From: Carnegiea gigantea
Lineage: Eukaryota; Streptophyta; Magnoliopsida; Caryophyllales; Cactaceae
DNA length: 64,000 bases
Direction: 5' to 3'
NCBI GenBank assembly: GCA_029747015.1
Contig: JAKOGI010000364.1
Span: 122,501 to 186,500 of the forward strand
Position 1 is the first letter of the stretch. Each line of letters starts with the position of its first letter. The notes under the pieces are model-generated. The model was not told the origin of the DNA. It saw only the letters and a list, made by a program, of their open reading frames with translations, and did not search any database. Both the position numbers and the translations under genes were made by a program. Shown here piece by piece: positions 1 to 10,838 of this stretch.

Positions 1-668
1 CACAAATGTATAGGTCAATGTTCTTGCAACTTGCTTCAATGCTTGCTCTTCCTCATTTGGCCTATATTTATAGACTTCAGTGGTCATGCACCAATTCTAC
101 CAAGAAAGGAATTCGGCCAAGAATATCTTGAAATTGCATTTCAGGCCCTTGAAATCTGGTCAGCAAATTCTGATTTGATTTTCTTGCAATCTTTGCCATG
201 ATTTGTGTTGATATGAAGCTGCATAATATCTTTTTCTTGCTATACCAAAATATTACAGATATTCATTCTAGAATCAAGGGATAACATTACTTAATTTGAC
301 TAAAATCATATCATATCATTTTTACATGGTAAGTATCATGGGTTAGACATATTTATTATGTGGAGATAAAATCATGACAAGTTAGTTAGTTTGATTCCTC
401 AAAATTTGAAATTCAAATTTTGGATTAGCTAAATAATTTCCTTAATCAACTTCCCAATTAATCAATCAAATAAAATAACGCATATCTTCTCCATAAATAT
501 CCACACGTTTTTCTTGGTATAAATGGGCTGCTTTATGATGCTCATTTCAAACTTGCCAACAACATAAACGTCATTACTTGCATTCATTTGGTTCATAATT
601 AATTCAATCCTTTTTGTCTTTCATCAAAATATCATTCAACTTATTTTAAGTTTATGAGTAACTCAACA
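1..668 (-). repeat. LTR copy 1 of the SIRE-like array (cut by the window edge)
   Basis: Base 1 corresponds to base 7081 of LTR copy 2, so roughly the first 378 bases, in plus-strand order, lie outside the window. The right end is ACTCAACA at 661-668, which is the TGTTGAGT start of the LTR when read on the minus strand. The sequence is nearly identical to copies 2 and 3 over hundreds of bases. Confidence 0.8.
60..74 (-). promoter_or_regulatory. Probable LTR TATA box (copy 1)
   Basis: The minus strand reads CTATAAATATAGG here. The same TATA-like motif is kept in the other two LTR copies (7140-7153 and 11277-11290). It probably sets the start of retroelement transcription toward lower coordinates. 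This is inferred from sequence only. Confidence 0.5.
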
Positions 669-2168
669 ATCTCCCGCTTTTTGATGAAAGATAAAATCTA
701 ACTTGAAGAATTAAAATGCTTATAGTGATCTTACCACTTGAACTTACCAATTCATATTTCTCCCCCTTTTTGTATTTCATAAAAAAGGTATTAGAAGGAG
801 AAGGTAAAAAAAAATTAATGCTAGTATGAAAGAACATGGAGACACATACCTTGATCCTTATATAATACTTCTCCCCTTTGTCATCAACATGAAAGGGTTG
901 TAGAATGTCATTATAGATTAATAGCACAGGTTCCCATTAATACAACACTCATAAATGTCAAAATGGAGTTATATATCAATAATTCTTTGGAGACATTAAT
1001 ACATTAGAATGTTAATATTTTAAAACTCTTTACATCTTCCCCTTTCGAAAATGATTGAATCATGTGATACTTTTTTGCATGTAATCAAACTATTTTCTCC
1101 TTTCTTCGATGTAATAACTAGAATATACAAATCAAGGGTAGAAGTAAGGGATAAGTATAGTTGATGATTATATGTCCCCCTTAATTCAATATCATTATAC
1201 CGCAATTTATATACCATTGGCATATTCTCCCCCTTACAAAAATAATTTAAGCATAAAATATCAATCTTGGGGGCATGGGATAACATGAATGTAGAGGATA
1301 TGAAAAGATATACACAATTCAAATTATTTATCTCCGCCTTCACAAATTAATTTCAAGACAAATGCATGGGGTTATAAGATATGTAAAGGTGCAACAATCC
1401 AGGATAAATTGCATTTTTCCTTCTTAAAAATAGTTATTCAGGGAGACACAAAGAGCATATGAATTCTCATAGATAAGGAATCATATCAGTTTGTCCAATC
1501 ATGCATAATAGAGTCAAGGTCTAGTGTATGCAAAATATACTTTACATACACAAATGTTAGAGCGTCATTTTGTTCTTTTGAAAATGGATCATATCATACA
1601 AACACACTTCAAGCCAAAATTTATTTCAAAAAAAAAAAATTGATGTTCATAACATACTACACGCAATCACATCCACAAACATATCAATCATATCAATGAT
1701 AAACATAGAAAATTATTGGGCAAAATATGTGGCTATATCTTTAAGATCATGTTTAAAGAGTAATCACTTTTGAATTATTATTATATATTTTTCCTCTTAA
1801 TACGCACTCAAATATTTAAATCCAATATGTTAAATTGGTAAAATATCTAAATCTAAAACTAATTCCATGTAATACATGAATGTAATAATATAGAAACCTT
1901 ACCAAGAAAACTTTGGGAAAGTCTATCTTATCTAGTAGATGATTAGTATACTTAGTCATATTTTGCTACTTATGGGCAAATAGAGTAACATAACATTCTT
2001 TGATTTCAATGTCTTTGATGGGATTCTTAAATTGCAAAGGTCGTTACTTCTATGTGTACCACCTTTTTGTAAAAAAATATTAATCTTTCAAATTCTCAAT
2101 TTCACATTATATAAAAACTTATAAGGATTATCACATAGGCTTGTAAACAAGACTTAATTTAGTATATT
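669..2168 (-). mobile_element. 3' part of internal region A of the SIRE-like element
   Basis: This stretch matches 7666-9177 of internal region B almost base for base. It holds no long ORF. On the minus strand it carries several purine-rich blocks of the GGGGGAGA or GGGGAGAA type (near 758, 873, 1036, 1176 and 1228). Such blocks occur between pol and the 3' LTR in SIRE-type elements and may act as polypurine tracts for plus-strand priming. The short minus-strand reading frames at 652-927 and 1020-1343 recur in both copies, but they resemble no known domain and look like fortuitous frames. Confidence 0.6.
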
Positions 2169-2257
2169 TGTAAGACCTCAGGAATTAAGGGTGTATTGGT
2201 GGTGTGTCACGGCATAATGAAATTTCGAGGACGAAACTTTTCTTAAGTGGGGTAGTA

Positions 2258-2638
2258 TGTAAAACCCTGAAAATTCGATTTAGAATTTTTTTTCCCCAGT
2301 TGGACTGACTTATGGCCAAGTCAACCCAAGTCAGTGCCAATTAACCCTCCTGAAATTCTTTTAATAAAGTTCTTGATATATTTTTTGGGAAGTATTAAAA
2401 TTTCCAAAATTTTCCTTTCCGATTTTTGTAAAACTCCTAATATCATTATTAATATTTTATTACTATTATTCTTTTATTAAAAACATATCCAAACCCTAAC
2501 TCCCCCTTTTTGCTGCCTCCACTTATGTTAAAAAAAAAAAAATTTTGAAAGTTTGTTTTTTCCCCCCCTTTTCTTTTCTTTTTAACCTAGAATCCTAACC
2601 ACACATTCCCCCACTTTTCCCCCCTCACGTCCTCTCTC

Positions 2639-2675
<37 letters not shown>

Positions 2676-5031
2676 ACCTTTACACTGTCGCCGACCAATG
2701 TCCGGCTATCCTAGTGCCGCTACCCCACCGGCCGTCCCTCTTGTTTTTGCACTCTCGGCATTGAATTTGAACGAAGGAGTTTCCCTCGATTTAGATCCGA
2801 TTTCGATCAAAGGTACTAGTAACATCATTTTTTTAACGTTATTTGGTATTTAATGGTAAAGGTGGGTTCTTTTGGCATGATTGGGTCTGGGCAAGGGTTT
2901 AAGCGTGTCTAACAGGTATGGGCGTATTTTTTGGGCAACCCGAGATGAGCGAAAACTGTGCAAAAAGAAGTCGAATAATCTGGACAGAATTCATACTGTT
3001 TTTAATGCAACTTTGAAAATTTGGGATAATTATTTTGGTTGTCCAAAAATTATGAACGTTTTTCAGTGGTTAGATTAAGATGTGAACATTACGTGGGTTT
3101 TTGAATTGGATGAATTGGAATTAAATTGAGAGAGTTATGGCCAAAATACCGAGCCCTGTTAAATCTGGAAACTGCAGGCATAGGGTGCGGTTTTTGAATT
3201 TTTAGACTTGATCATGCTGTGAATTTGTGGAAGTTCTAAACATGAAAGTTTTAGTAAACAAAATTATCTTTCTAGATTGAGTAAGAACATAGTTTTTGGA
3301 GGTCAGAAGAAAACGTTATAAGGATGGGAATTTAGGAGTAAAAATTTGGGTGAAATCTGGGGAAGCAGAATCTGGACTGCTTCGTCTTCAAGTTAGAAAA
3401 ATTCCCTAGGCTAGTACTGGTGGCCAAAAATTGTGAAATTTATTGAGTGGGAGCATCTAGATGTGTCAAATAATGTTGTTTTGGAATTGGGTCATTTGGA
3501 GTAGCGTAGCCCGAGTTTTGATAAGATTTGCTGGGACTATCTTGGGGAAGATAGTCTTTCGCATTGCCGGAAGAAACAAAAATTTGACTAGGTTCGGGGC
3601 AGAACCGAGCCAAGCTCTATACATAGAAAAGACAGAGGACATTGTAAGGCTTCCATATTGACCTAGAACACTGGAATCGGATATCGAGAACTAGAGTTAT
3701 AATTTTTCGAAGTTGGACCCATAACTGGCCAGTCGAACCTTTACCCCGGATAGGGTTGGATGAATAAAGATCTAGAAAACCTCTTTTTAAATTTGGGGGA
3801 GGCCCAGGGGTGCCCCACACTGAATGTGGACTGACTATGGGCTGTTTGTGGGCCCAGATGCGGAGCAGTGAACCTTCATTAAAGTAAACGAGCCCGTAAA
3901 TTGTACGGTATCCAGGTAACAATCATGCCCCAACCTTTCCCCTGTGTTATTGAAATCATGAAAGTTTTGGAAGTTCTTGTATTGATTCCTTGGCATTCCT
4001 TTCCAATAGGATGTTCGCTGATGTGAAATTTATAAAGGGTTCATTGGTGGGAACTGAATGCTGTGATTGTTCTGGAAGTTGGAAATCTCCATATTGTAAA
4101 AGTTGAAACTTACTGTTGTAAAAGTTAAAACTTACTGTGATTGTATTTGAAGTTTTGTTTCTGCATTCTGATTTCTGTTGGGAAAAGAATTTAAATCTGA
4201 ATGAAACTGAATGTGTCAAGTTGGTATCCATTAACTGGAAGGAACTAAATAGGGTGAGTTAAATCGATTGGAACTGATTGAAGGCCATAGCCTTCCCCGG
4301 GTAATAGGTGCATGCATGTGAGCGGCCACGTACTCAGTCGAGACGTGGGCCAGGTTATCGGTAACCACATATGATGGTGGTAGGCCAGAAAAGTTAAGCG
4401 GTAACCGCCTGAGGAGCGGTAGGCCAGGAAAGAGTTGAACGACTGCGCTATGTTAGAGTGTAGGCCATGAGACCCACTGGGGTCACTCACCCAAGACTTA
4501 TCTGAAACTGAACACTTTGAATGGGACTATGGAAGTGTGATTCTGAAATTGATTTTTTTTAAGAAGATGGTGATAATGGGTTGTGTACCTTGGAAACGTG
4601 TTGTTGTTTCCCCCTCTCCCTAAAATGTTTTCAAAATGAATTTGTACGTGTCTTTGATTGTTGGGGGTGAATATTACTGAGTTTATCTCACTATTATAAA
4701 ATATTTTGTTTTAAGGTGATCTAGCTATTCTTGGGACTAGGGACAGGAGAGTAGAGCGAGGCTCGAATGCTGGTTGTGCCTAAAAAGGATTTTAGAAGTT
4801 GTAATAGAATCTAGTTGGTTTAATTATGATGTTCAAATTCTGTGTTAAAATTCTTAGACCCATGTATGGTGGGCTTTGATTCGTAAAGACTTTGTTTTTA
4901 AATGTCAGTTATGATATCCAGCCTGGTATTACCAAGAAGGGAATACGGCAATAACACCCCGCTAGGAGTTCCTGCTGACATTCAGGTTAAATCAGTAGTA
5001 AATAAAGAATTAGAAATCTGGGGGTGTTACA
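2258..5031 (+). repeat. Tekay-type LTR, about 2.77 kb
   Basis: The LTR starts TGTAAAACCCTG right after the gene-end motif and purine stretch, and ends GGGGTGTTACA before the TSD. It contains a long CT microsatellite (about 2634-2674) and a GC-rich block near 2690. A segment near 4300-4490 has a reverse-complement counterpart in the LTRs of the minus-strand element (about 35880-36080 and 42930-43130). The ORFs within it (such as 3461-3661) show no domain and are taken as chance. Confidence 0.7.
2631..2674. repeat. (CT)n microsatellite in a Tekay LTR
   Basis: About 44 bases of nearly pure CT dinucleotide. A matching GA tract lies at 37423-37446 in the opposite-strand element of the same family, so the tract belongs to the LTR itself. 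Confidence 0.9.
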
Positions 5032-5647
5032 ATATTCCCTTTGTAAAGTGATTAATCAAATATGATTTATAAAGGTGAAGTACAGCAAACAAAGATACAC
5101 CATAATCCATGCCAAGATGAAATCTCATAACATATCAACATTAAAAATCAATTACAAGATACGTTGTAGTCCTCATATATAGATGAAGATTTTTTAAATT
5201 GATTATATAGGCAGACAATAAAATAAAAATTGCAAAATACATAGCCATGTATAGAGATAGTATGACAAGATCAAATATCAATACGTACTCCATATCAAGT
5301 CAAGTCTCTGTTTACAGAATTAGGATACAATTCTCTGGACATGGAATTTAATTCAACGAGATAGGCATGTATACATCAACAATCAAATTTTAAATGCAAG
5401 TTTCATGTAGTAAATATGCCATGTGATGTAAAAGTTAAATGATATGTTGCAAATATGATTTTAACTTTGAAAGGCATACTCATATTAAACATTTATGGAT
5501 ATGATCAATCTTTATGAGAAGACATATAATTTTTCCTTCTACTAAATAATCGAACCAACATTCAACTGATAAGAATGCATAATTTATCTCCCCCTTAACA
5601 TAAGACATGTAAAAAATATGGAAGGAGAAAAATTAAATGTAAAAAAA

Positions 5648-6645
5648 GAATGTACCTTATTTTTACCGGAGGCAGCCCAACACTCACCATTTTCTGATTC
5701 ACCTTTTGACCAACATCATATTTTATTCATCCTCTGAAATTTCTTATAAACTCAAATTCTAGTAAGGATGTTTTAATTTTTCCCGGAAGCATCCATGCAA
5801 TTTTCCAAAAAATTTCTCCAATCTTCATAGAGTTCTACAAAAAGAAATATCTAGGACAAGATTTTGGTACCCGTGTGTTTCTGGGTCCATAATGGTTAGA
5901 AGTAAGAGCGTATAGAGGGGTAGCAAATTTTTTATTTCTATTCTTGGCATTCCTCCTTGGTATAATACTACTTTTATAAAACTTTGCAAAAGACTTATCA
6001 AGCATATCACTTAAATCAATTAAATCAATTAAGCGAAGACAAGATTGAGAAAAATAATTAATAAAACCTTTTACCTCATCTTTCTCAATTTTAGAAGTTA
6101 GTGATCCTTGGTAATTCTTTTTGCATCCATTTTCTCATTGGTCTTGTTTTTCAACAAATTCGGTGCTCAATTTTGTCATGATACTCAAGAATTTCTTGAA
6201 TGATCTTATAGTCATTTTCATAGATGTCTCATTCACATGAGTTGTTGCCATCTCCAGGAGATTGTAGCTAGCACTTATTAATCTTAGTTGTTTCCTCCTG
6301 CTTAACAATGTTAGGATCTTACACCTTTTCATTAGCACCATACAAATAATGAAGATAATCCTAAACCTCTTTGCCACTTTTGTACTGAAAGACATATTCA
6401 CAAATATCAATAGAAAGACCACAATATGGCATATTAATGGCTTTAGAATTTTTAGACATCATCCTGTAAACATTATTGGTAAACCAATCCTTCGATTTTT
6501 CAATGACAATGGGACCTTTCTTTATAATCTCCCAAAGATCAAGATCTTTGTTCTTGACATAGAGTACCATGATTTCCTACCACCAAAAATAATTACTACC
6601 CTCAAAAAGAGGTGGACAATTAGAATCAAGATTATAAGTGGCTAT
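5648..6645 (-). pseudogene. gag-like ORF of the SIRE-like element, copy A (broken)
   Basis: On the minus strand this stretch encodes the same gag-like protein as copy B (9787-10779). A Copia-gag motif is visible (PPPFEG in copy B, then DLDLWEIIKKGP, and AINMPYCGLS near 6420-6450), as in SIRE/Maximus gag proteins. Breaks: the start ATG of copy B is ATA here (6643-6645), the LWEII region is followed by an in-frame TAG where the family has Trp (GKEV-stop near 6361), and more stops follow. A 95-residue frame at 6135-6422 overlaps in another phase and is a shadow. No protease, RT or integrase follows. Gag would coat the element's RNA in cytoplasmic particles, but this copy is dead. Confidence 0.6.
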
Positions 6646-6686
6646 AGGATCGAAGCTATTAGATGGTTAAATCTCAAGATTAGCAC

Positions 6687-6702
6687 TCGTGCTGATACCA
6701 AT
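6687..6702 (-). other. Primer-binding site (initiator Met tRNA type), copy A
   Basis: The minus strand reads TTGGTATCAGCACGAG directly next to the LTR end at 6703. This is the usual complement to the 3' end of plant initiator Met tRNA, with one or two differences. It fixes the element's orientation as minus. Confidence 0.7.
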
Positions 6703-7665
6703 TGAAGACTCAGATCACCCTAGAGGAAGCTAAATAGGGTGATTGCAAAAATTTAAATATAAAAATTCCGAAGCAAAAACAGAAATTAAACAGACTCAAT
6801 GTGCAATGATATTTTAACGAGGTCGGGTCTCAACCAGGCTTAGGTCCCCGCCTATAGTTATCTAACTTTAGGATTCAACTCTCTACTTCTTTTATTAAGA
6901 TGAACTCTCACAATCTCTCAAAACTACCTTACTCTATAGATCCCAAGTACTTAAATCAACCCCTTGATTTAAGTATGGGGGAGTTGTGGCCTCACACCAA
7001 CTCTTGAGTTCACTCCTTAATAAAGAATTCCTTAATGCACTTAGAACTGTTGATCACAATGTAATGCTCAGAGTAAATTCACAAATGTATAGGTCAATGT
7101 TCTTGCAACTTGCTTCAATGCTTGCTCTTCCTCATTTGGCCTATATTTATAGACTTCAGTGGTCGTGCACCAATTCTACCAAGAAAGAAATTCGGCCAAG
7201 AATATCTTGAAATTGCATTTCAGGCCCTCGAAATCTGATCAGCAGATTCTGATTTGATTTTCTTGCAATCTTTGCCATGATTTGTGTTGATATGAAGCTG
7301 CATAATATCTTTTTCTTGCTATGACAAAATATTACAGATATTCATTCTGGAATGAAGGGATAATGTTACTTAATTAATCATATCATATCATTTTTACATG
7401 GTAAGTATCATGGGTTAGACATATTTATCATGTGGAGATAAAATCTTGACAAGTCAGTTAGTTTGATTCCTCAAAATTTGAAATTCAAAATTTTGATTAG
7501 CTAAATAATCTTCTTGATCAACTTCCCAATTAATCAATCAAATAAAATAACGCATATCTTTTCCATAAATATCCACACGTTTTTCTTGGTATAAATGGGC
7601 TGCTTTATGATGCTCATTTCAAACTCAACAATCTCCCGCTTTTTAAGTTTATGAGTAACTCAACA
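6703..7665 (-). repeat. LTR copy 2 of the SIRE-like array (shared, rearranged)
   Basis: Starts TGAAGACTCAGATCACC and ends ACTCAACA in plus orientation. It serves as the 5' LTR of unit A and the 3' LTR of unit B on the minus strand. Near 7621-7665 it lacks about 100 bases present in copies 1 and 3. The junction motif ACTCAACAATCTCCCGC appears twice (7623 and 7658), once just after the deletion, which suggests a recombination scar. Confidence 0.78.
7140..7153 (-). promoter_or_regulatory. Probable LTR TATA box (copy 2)
   Basis: The minus strand reads CTATAAATATAGG, identical to copy 1, at the equivalent place within the LTR. Confidence 0.5.
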
Positions 7666-9786
7666 ATCTCCCGCTTTTTGATGAAAGACAAAATCTAATT
7701 TGAAGAATTAAAATGTTGATAGTGATCTTACCATTTGAACTTACCAATTCATATTTCTCCCTCTTTTTGTATTTCATAAAAAAGGTATTAGAAGGAGAAG
7801 GTAAAAAAAAAAAAATTAATGCTAGTATGAAAGAACATGGAGACACATACCTTGATCCTTGTATAATACTTCTCCCCTTTGTCATCAACATAAAAGGGTT
7901 GTAGAATGTCATTAGAGATTAATAGCACAGCTTCCCATTAATATAACACTCATAAATGTCAAAATGAAGTTATATATCAATAATTCTTTGGAGACATTAA
8001 TATATTAGAATGTTAATATTTTAAAATTCTTTACATCTTCCCCTTTCGAAAATGATTGAATCATGTGATACTTTTTTGCATGTAATCAAACTATTTTCTC
8101 CTCCCTTCGATGCAATAACTTGAACATACAAATCAAGGATAGAAGTAAGGGATAAGTACAGTTGATGATCATATCTCCCCCTTAATTCAATATCATTATA
8201 ACGTAATTTATATACCATTGGCATATTCTCCCCCTTACAAAAATAATTTAAGCATAAAATATCAATCTTGGGTGCATGGGATAACATTAATGTAGAAGAT
8301 ATGAAAAGATACACACAATTCAAATTATTTTTCTCCCCCTTCACAGATTAATTTCAAGACAAATGCACGGGCTTATAAGATATGTAAAGGTGCAACAACC
8401 CAGGATAAATTGCATTTTCCCTTCTTAAAAATAGTTATTCAGGGAGGCACAAAGAGCATATGAATTCTCATAGATAAGGAATCATATTAGTTTGTCCAAG
8501 CATGCATAACAGAGTCAAGGTCTAGTATATGCAAAATATACTGTGCATACACAAATATTAGAGCGTCATTTTGTTTCTTTGAAAATGGATCATATCATAC
8601 AAACACACTTCAAGCCAAAATTTATTTCAAAAAAAAAAAATGATGTTCATAACATACTACATGCAATCATATCCACAAACATATCAATCATATCAATGAC
8701 AAACATAGAAAATTATTGGGCAAAATATGTGGCCATATCTTTAAGATCATGTTTAAAGAGTAATCACTTTTGAATTATTATTATATATTTTTCCTCTTAA
8801 CACGCACTCAAATATTTAAATCCAATATGTTAGATTGGTAAAATATCTAAATCTAAAACTAATTCCATGTAATACATGAATGTAATAATATAGAAACCTT
8901 ACCAAGAAAACTTTGGGGATGTCTATCTTATCTAGTAGATGATTAGTATACTTAGTCATATTTTGCTACTTATATGGGCAAATAGAGTAACATAACATTC
9001 TTTGATTTCAATGTCTTTCATGGGATTCTTAAATTGCAAAGGTTGTTACTTCTATGTGTACTACCTTTTTTGTAAACAAATATTAATCTTTCAAATTCTC
9101 AATTTCACATTATATAGAAACATATAAGGATTATCACATAGGCTTGTAAACAAGACTTAATTTAGTATATTCCCTTTGTAGAGTGATTAATCAAATATGA
9201 TTTATAAAGGTGAAGTACAGCAAACAAAGATACAACATAATCCATGCCAAGATGAAATCTCATAACATATCAACATTAAAAATCAATTACAGGATACGTT
9301 GTAGTCCTCATATATAGATGAAGATTTTTTAAATTGATTATATAGGCAGACAATAAAATAAAAATTGCAAAATACATAGCCATGTACAGAGATAGTATGA
9401 CAAGATCAAATATCAATACGTACTCCATATCAAGTCAAATCTCTGTTTACAGAATTAGGATACAATTCTTTGGACATGGAATTTAATTCAACGAGATGGG
9501 CATGTATACATCAACAATCAAATTTTAAATGCAAGTTTCATGTAGTAAATATGCCATGTGATGCAAAAGTTGAATGATATGTTGCAAATATGATTTTAAC
9601 TTTGAAAGGCATACTCATATTAAACATTTATGGATATGATCAATCTTTATGAGAAGACATATAATTTTTCCTTCTACTAAATAATCGAACCAACATTCAA
9701 CTGATAAGAATGCATAATTTATCTCCTCCTTAACATAAGACATGTAAAAAATATGGAAGGAGAAAAATTAAATGTAAAAAAAGAAT
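7666..9786 (-). mobile_element. 3' part of internal region B of the SIRE-like element
   Basis: This matches 669-2168 and 5037-5650 of unit A and has no nested element; the insertion site used in unit A is intact near 9168-9178. On the minus strand it repeats the GGGGGAGA-type purine blocks (near 7758, 8180, 8230 and 8335). No conserved protein domain is seen. Reading frames of 87 and 107 residues recur in both units but contain no motif. Confidence 0.6.
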
Positions 9787-10779
9787 TTACCTTATTTTTA
9801 CCTGAGGCAGCCCAACACTCACCATTTTCTGATTCACCTTTTGACCAACATCATATTTTATTCGTCCTCTGAAATTTCTTATAAACTCAAATTCTAGTAA
9901 GGATGTTTTAATTTTTCCAGAAAGGTACCCATGTAATTTTCCAAAAATTTCTCCAATCTTCATGGAGTTCTGCAAAAAGAAATATCTAGGACAAGAGTTT
10001 GGTACCCATGTGTTTTGGGTCCATAATGGTTAGAAGTAAGAGCGCACAGAGGGGTAGCAAGTTTTTTATTTCTATTCTTGGCATTCCTCCTTGGTATAAT
10101 ACTACTTTTATAAAACTTTGCAAAAGACTTATCAAGCATATCACTTAAATCAATTAAATCAATTAAGCGAAGACAAGATTGAGAAAAATAATTAATAAAA
10201 CCTTTTACCTCATCTTTCTCAATTTTAGAAGTCAGTGATCCTTGGTAATTCTTTTTGCATCCATTTTCTCATTGGTCTTGTTTTTCAACAAATTTGGTGC
10301 TCAATTTTGTCATGATACTCAAGAATTTCTTGAATAATCTTATAGTCATTTTCATAGATGTCTCATTCACATGAGTTGTTGCCATCTCCAGGAGATTGTA
10401 GCTTGCATTTATTAATCTTAGTTGTTTCCTCCTGCTTAACAATGTTAGGATCTTACACCTTTTCGTTAGTATCATATAAACAATGAAGATAATCCTAAAC
10501 CTCTTTGCCACTTTTGTACTGAAAGACATATTCACGAATATCAATAGAAAGACCACAATATAGCATATTCATGGCTTTAGAATTTTTAGACATCATCTTG
10601 TAATCATTGTTGGTAAACCGATCCTTCGATTTTTCAATGACAATGGGACCTTTCTTTATAATCTCCCAAAGATCAAGATCTTTGTTCTTGACATAGAGTT
10701 GCATGATTTCCTGCCACCAAAAATAATTAGTACCCTCAAAAGGAGGTGGACAATTAGAATCAAGATTATAAGTGGCCAT
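9787..10779 (-). pseudogene. gag-like ORF of the SIRE-like element, copy B
   Basis: The best copy starts at ATG 10777-10779, about 50 bases after the primer-binding site. The first 94 residues are open and carry a Copia gag signature: PPPFEGTNYFWWQEIMQ near residues 11-27, DLWEIIKKGP near 36-45, and a MNMLYCGLS stretch near 70. A TAG then replaces the expected Trp after GKEV (at 10495). The frame goes on with few stops to about 9960, and a different frame is open at 9787-9975. The downstream part (around 9800-10270) resembles nothing I recognise and is retained in both units, so it may be specific to this non-autonomous family. Confidence 0.62.
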
Positions 10780-10823
10780 AGGATCGAAGTTATTAGATGG
10801 TTAAGTCTCAAGATAATAGCACT

Positions 10824-10838
10824 CGTGCTGATACCAAT
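10824..10838 (-). other. Primer-binding site (initiator Met tRNA type), copy B
   Basis: The minus strand has TTGGTATCAGCACGAG next to LTR copy 3. It is the same site and spacing as in copy A. Confidence 0.7.

Larger units (their letters stand above)
2164..5036 (+). mobile_element. Nested, internally deleted Tekay-type Ty3/Gypsy element with TSD ATATT
   Basis: The insertion interrupts internal region A, and the empty site is seen at the matching place in region B near 9168-9178. A 5-bp target-site duplication ATATT flanks it (2164-2168 and 5032-5036). The inserted DNA starts at 2169 with TGTAAGACCTCAGG, which resembles an LTR start. After a few dozen bases come the typical 3' end of a Tekay/Del polyprotein region (AATTTCGAGGACGAAAC near 2221) and a complete 3' LTR (2258-5031). 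Almost all of the 5' LTR and the coding region are gone. It belongs to the same broad family as the minus-strand element at 35379-44889. Confidence 0.75.

Noticed and set aside
3461..3661. Small frames in the Tekay LTR at 2258-5031
   Set aside because: LTRs of this group are non-coding. The frames are short and not matched in the other LTRs.
6135..6422. 95-codon minus-strand frame conserved in both SIRE-like units (also 10269-10556)
   Set aside because: It overlaps the gag-like ORF in a different phase. The gag phase contains the recognisable motifs, so this one is a shadow.
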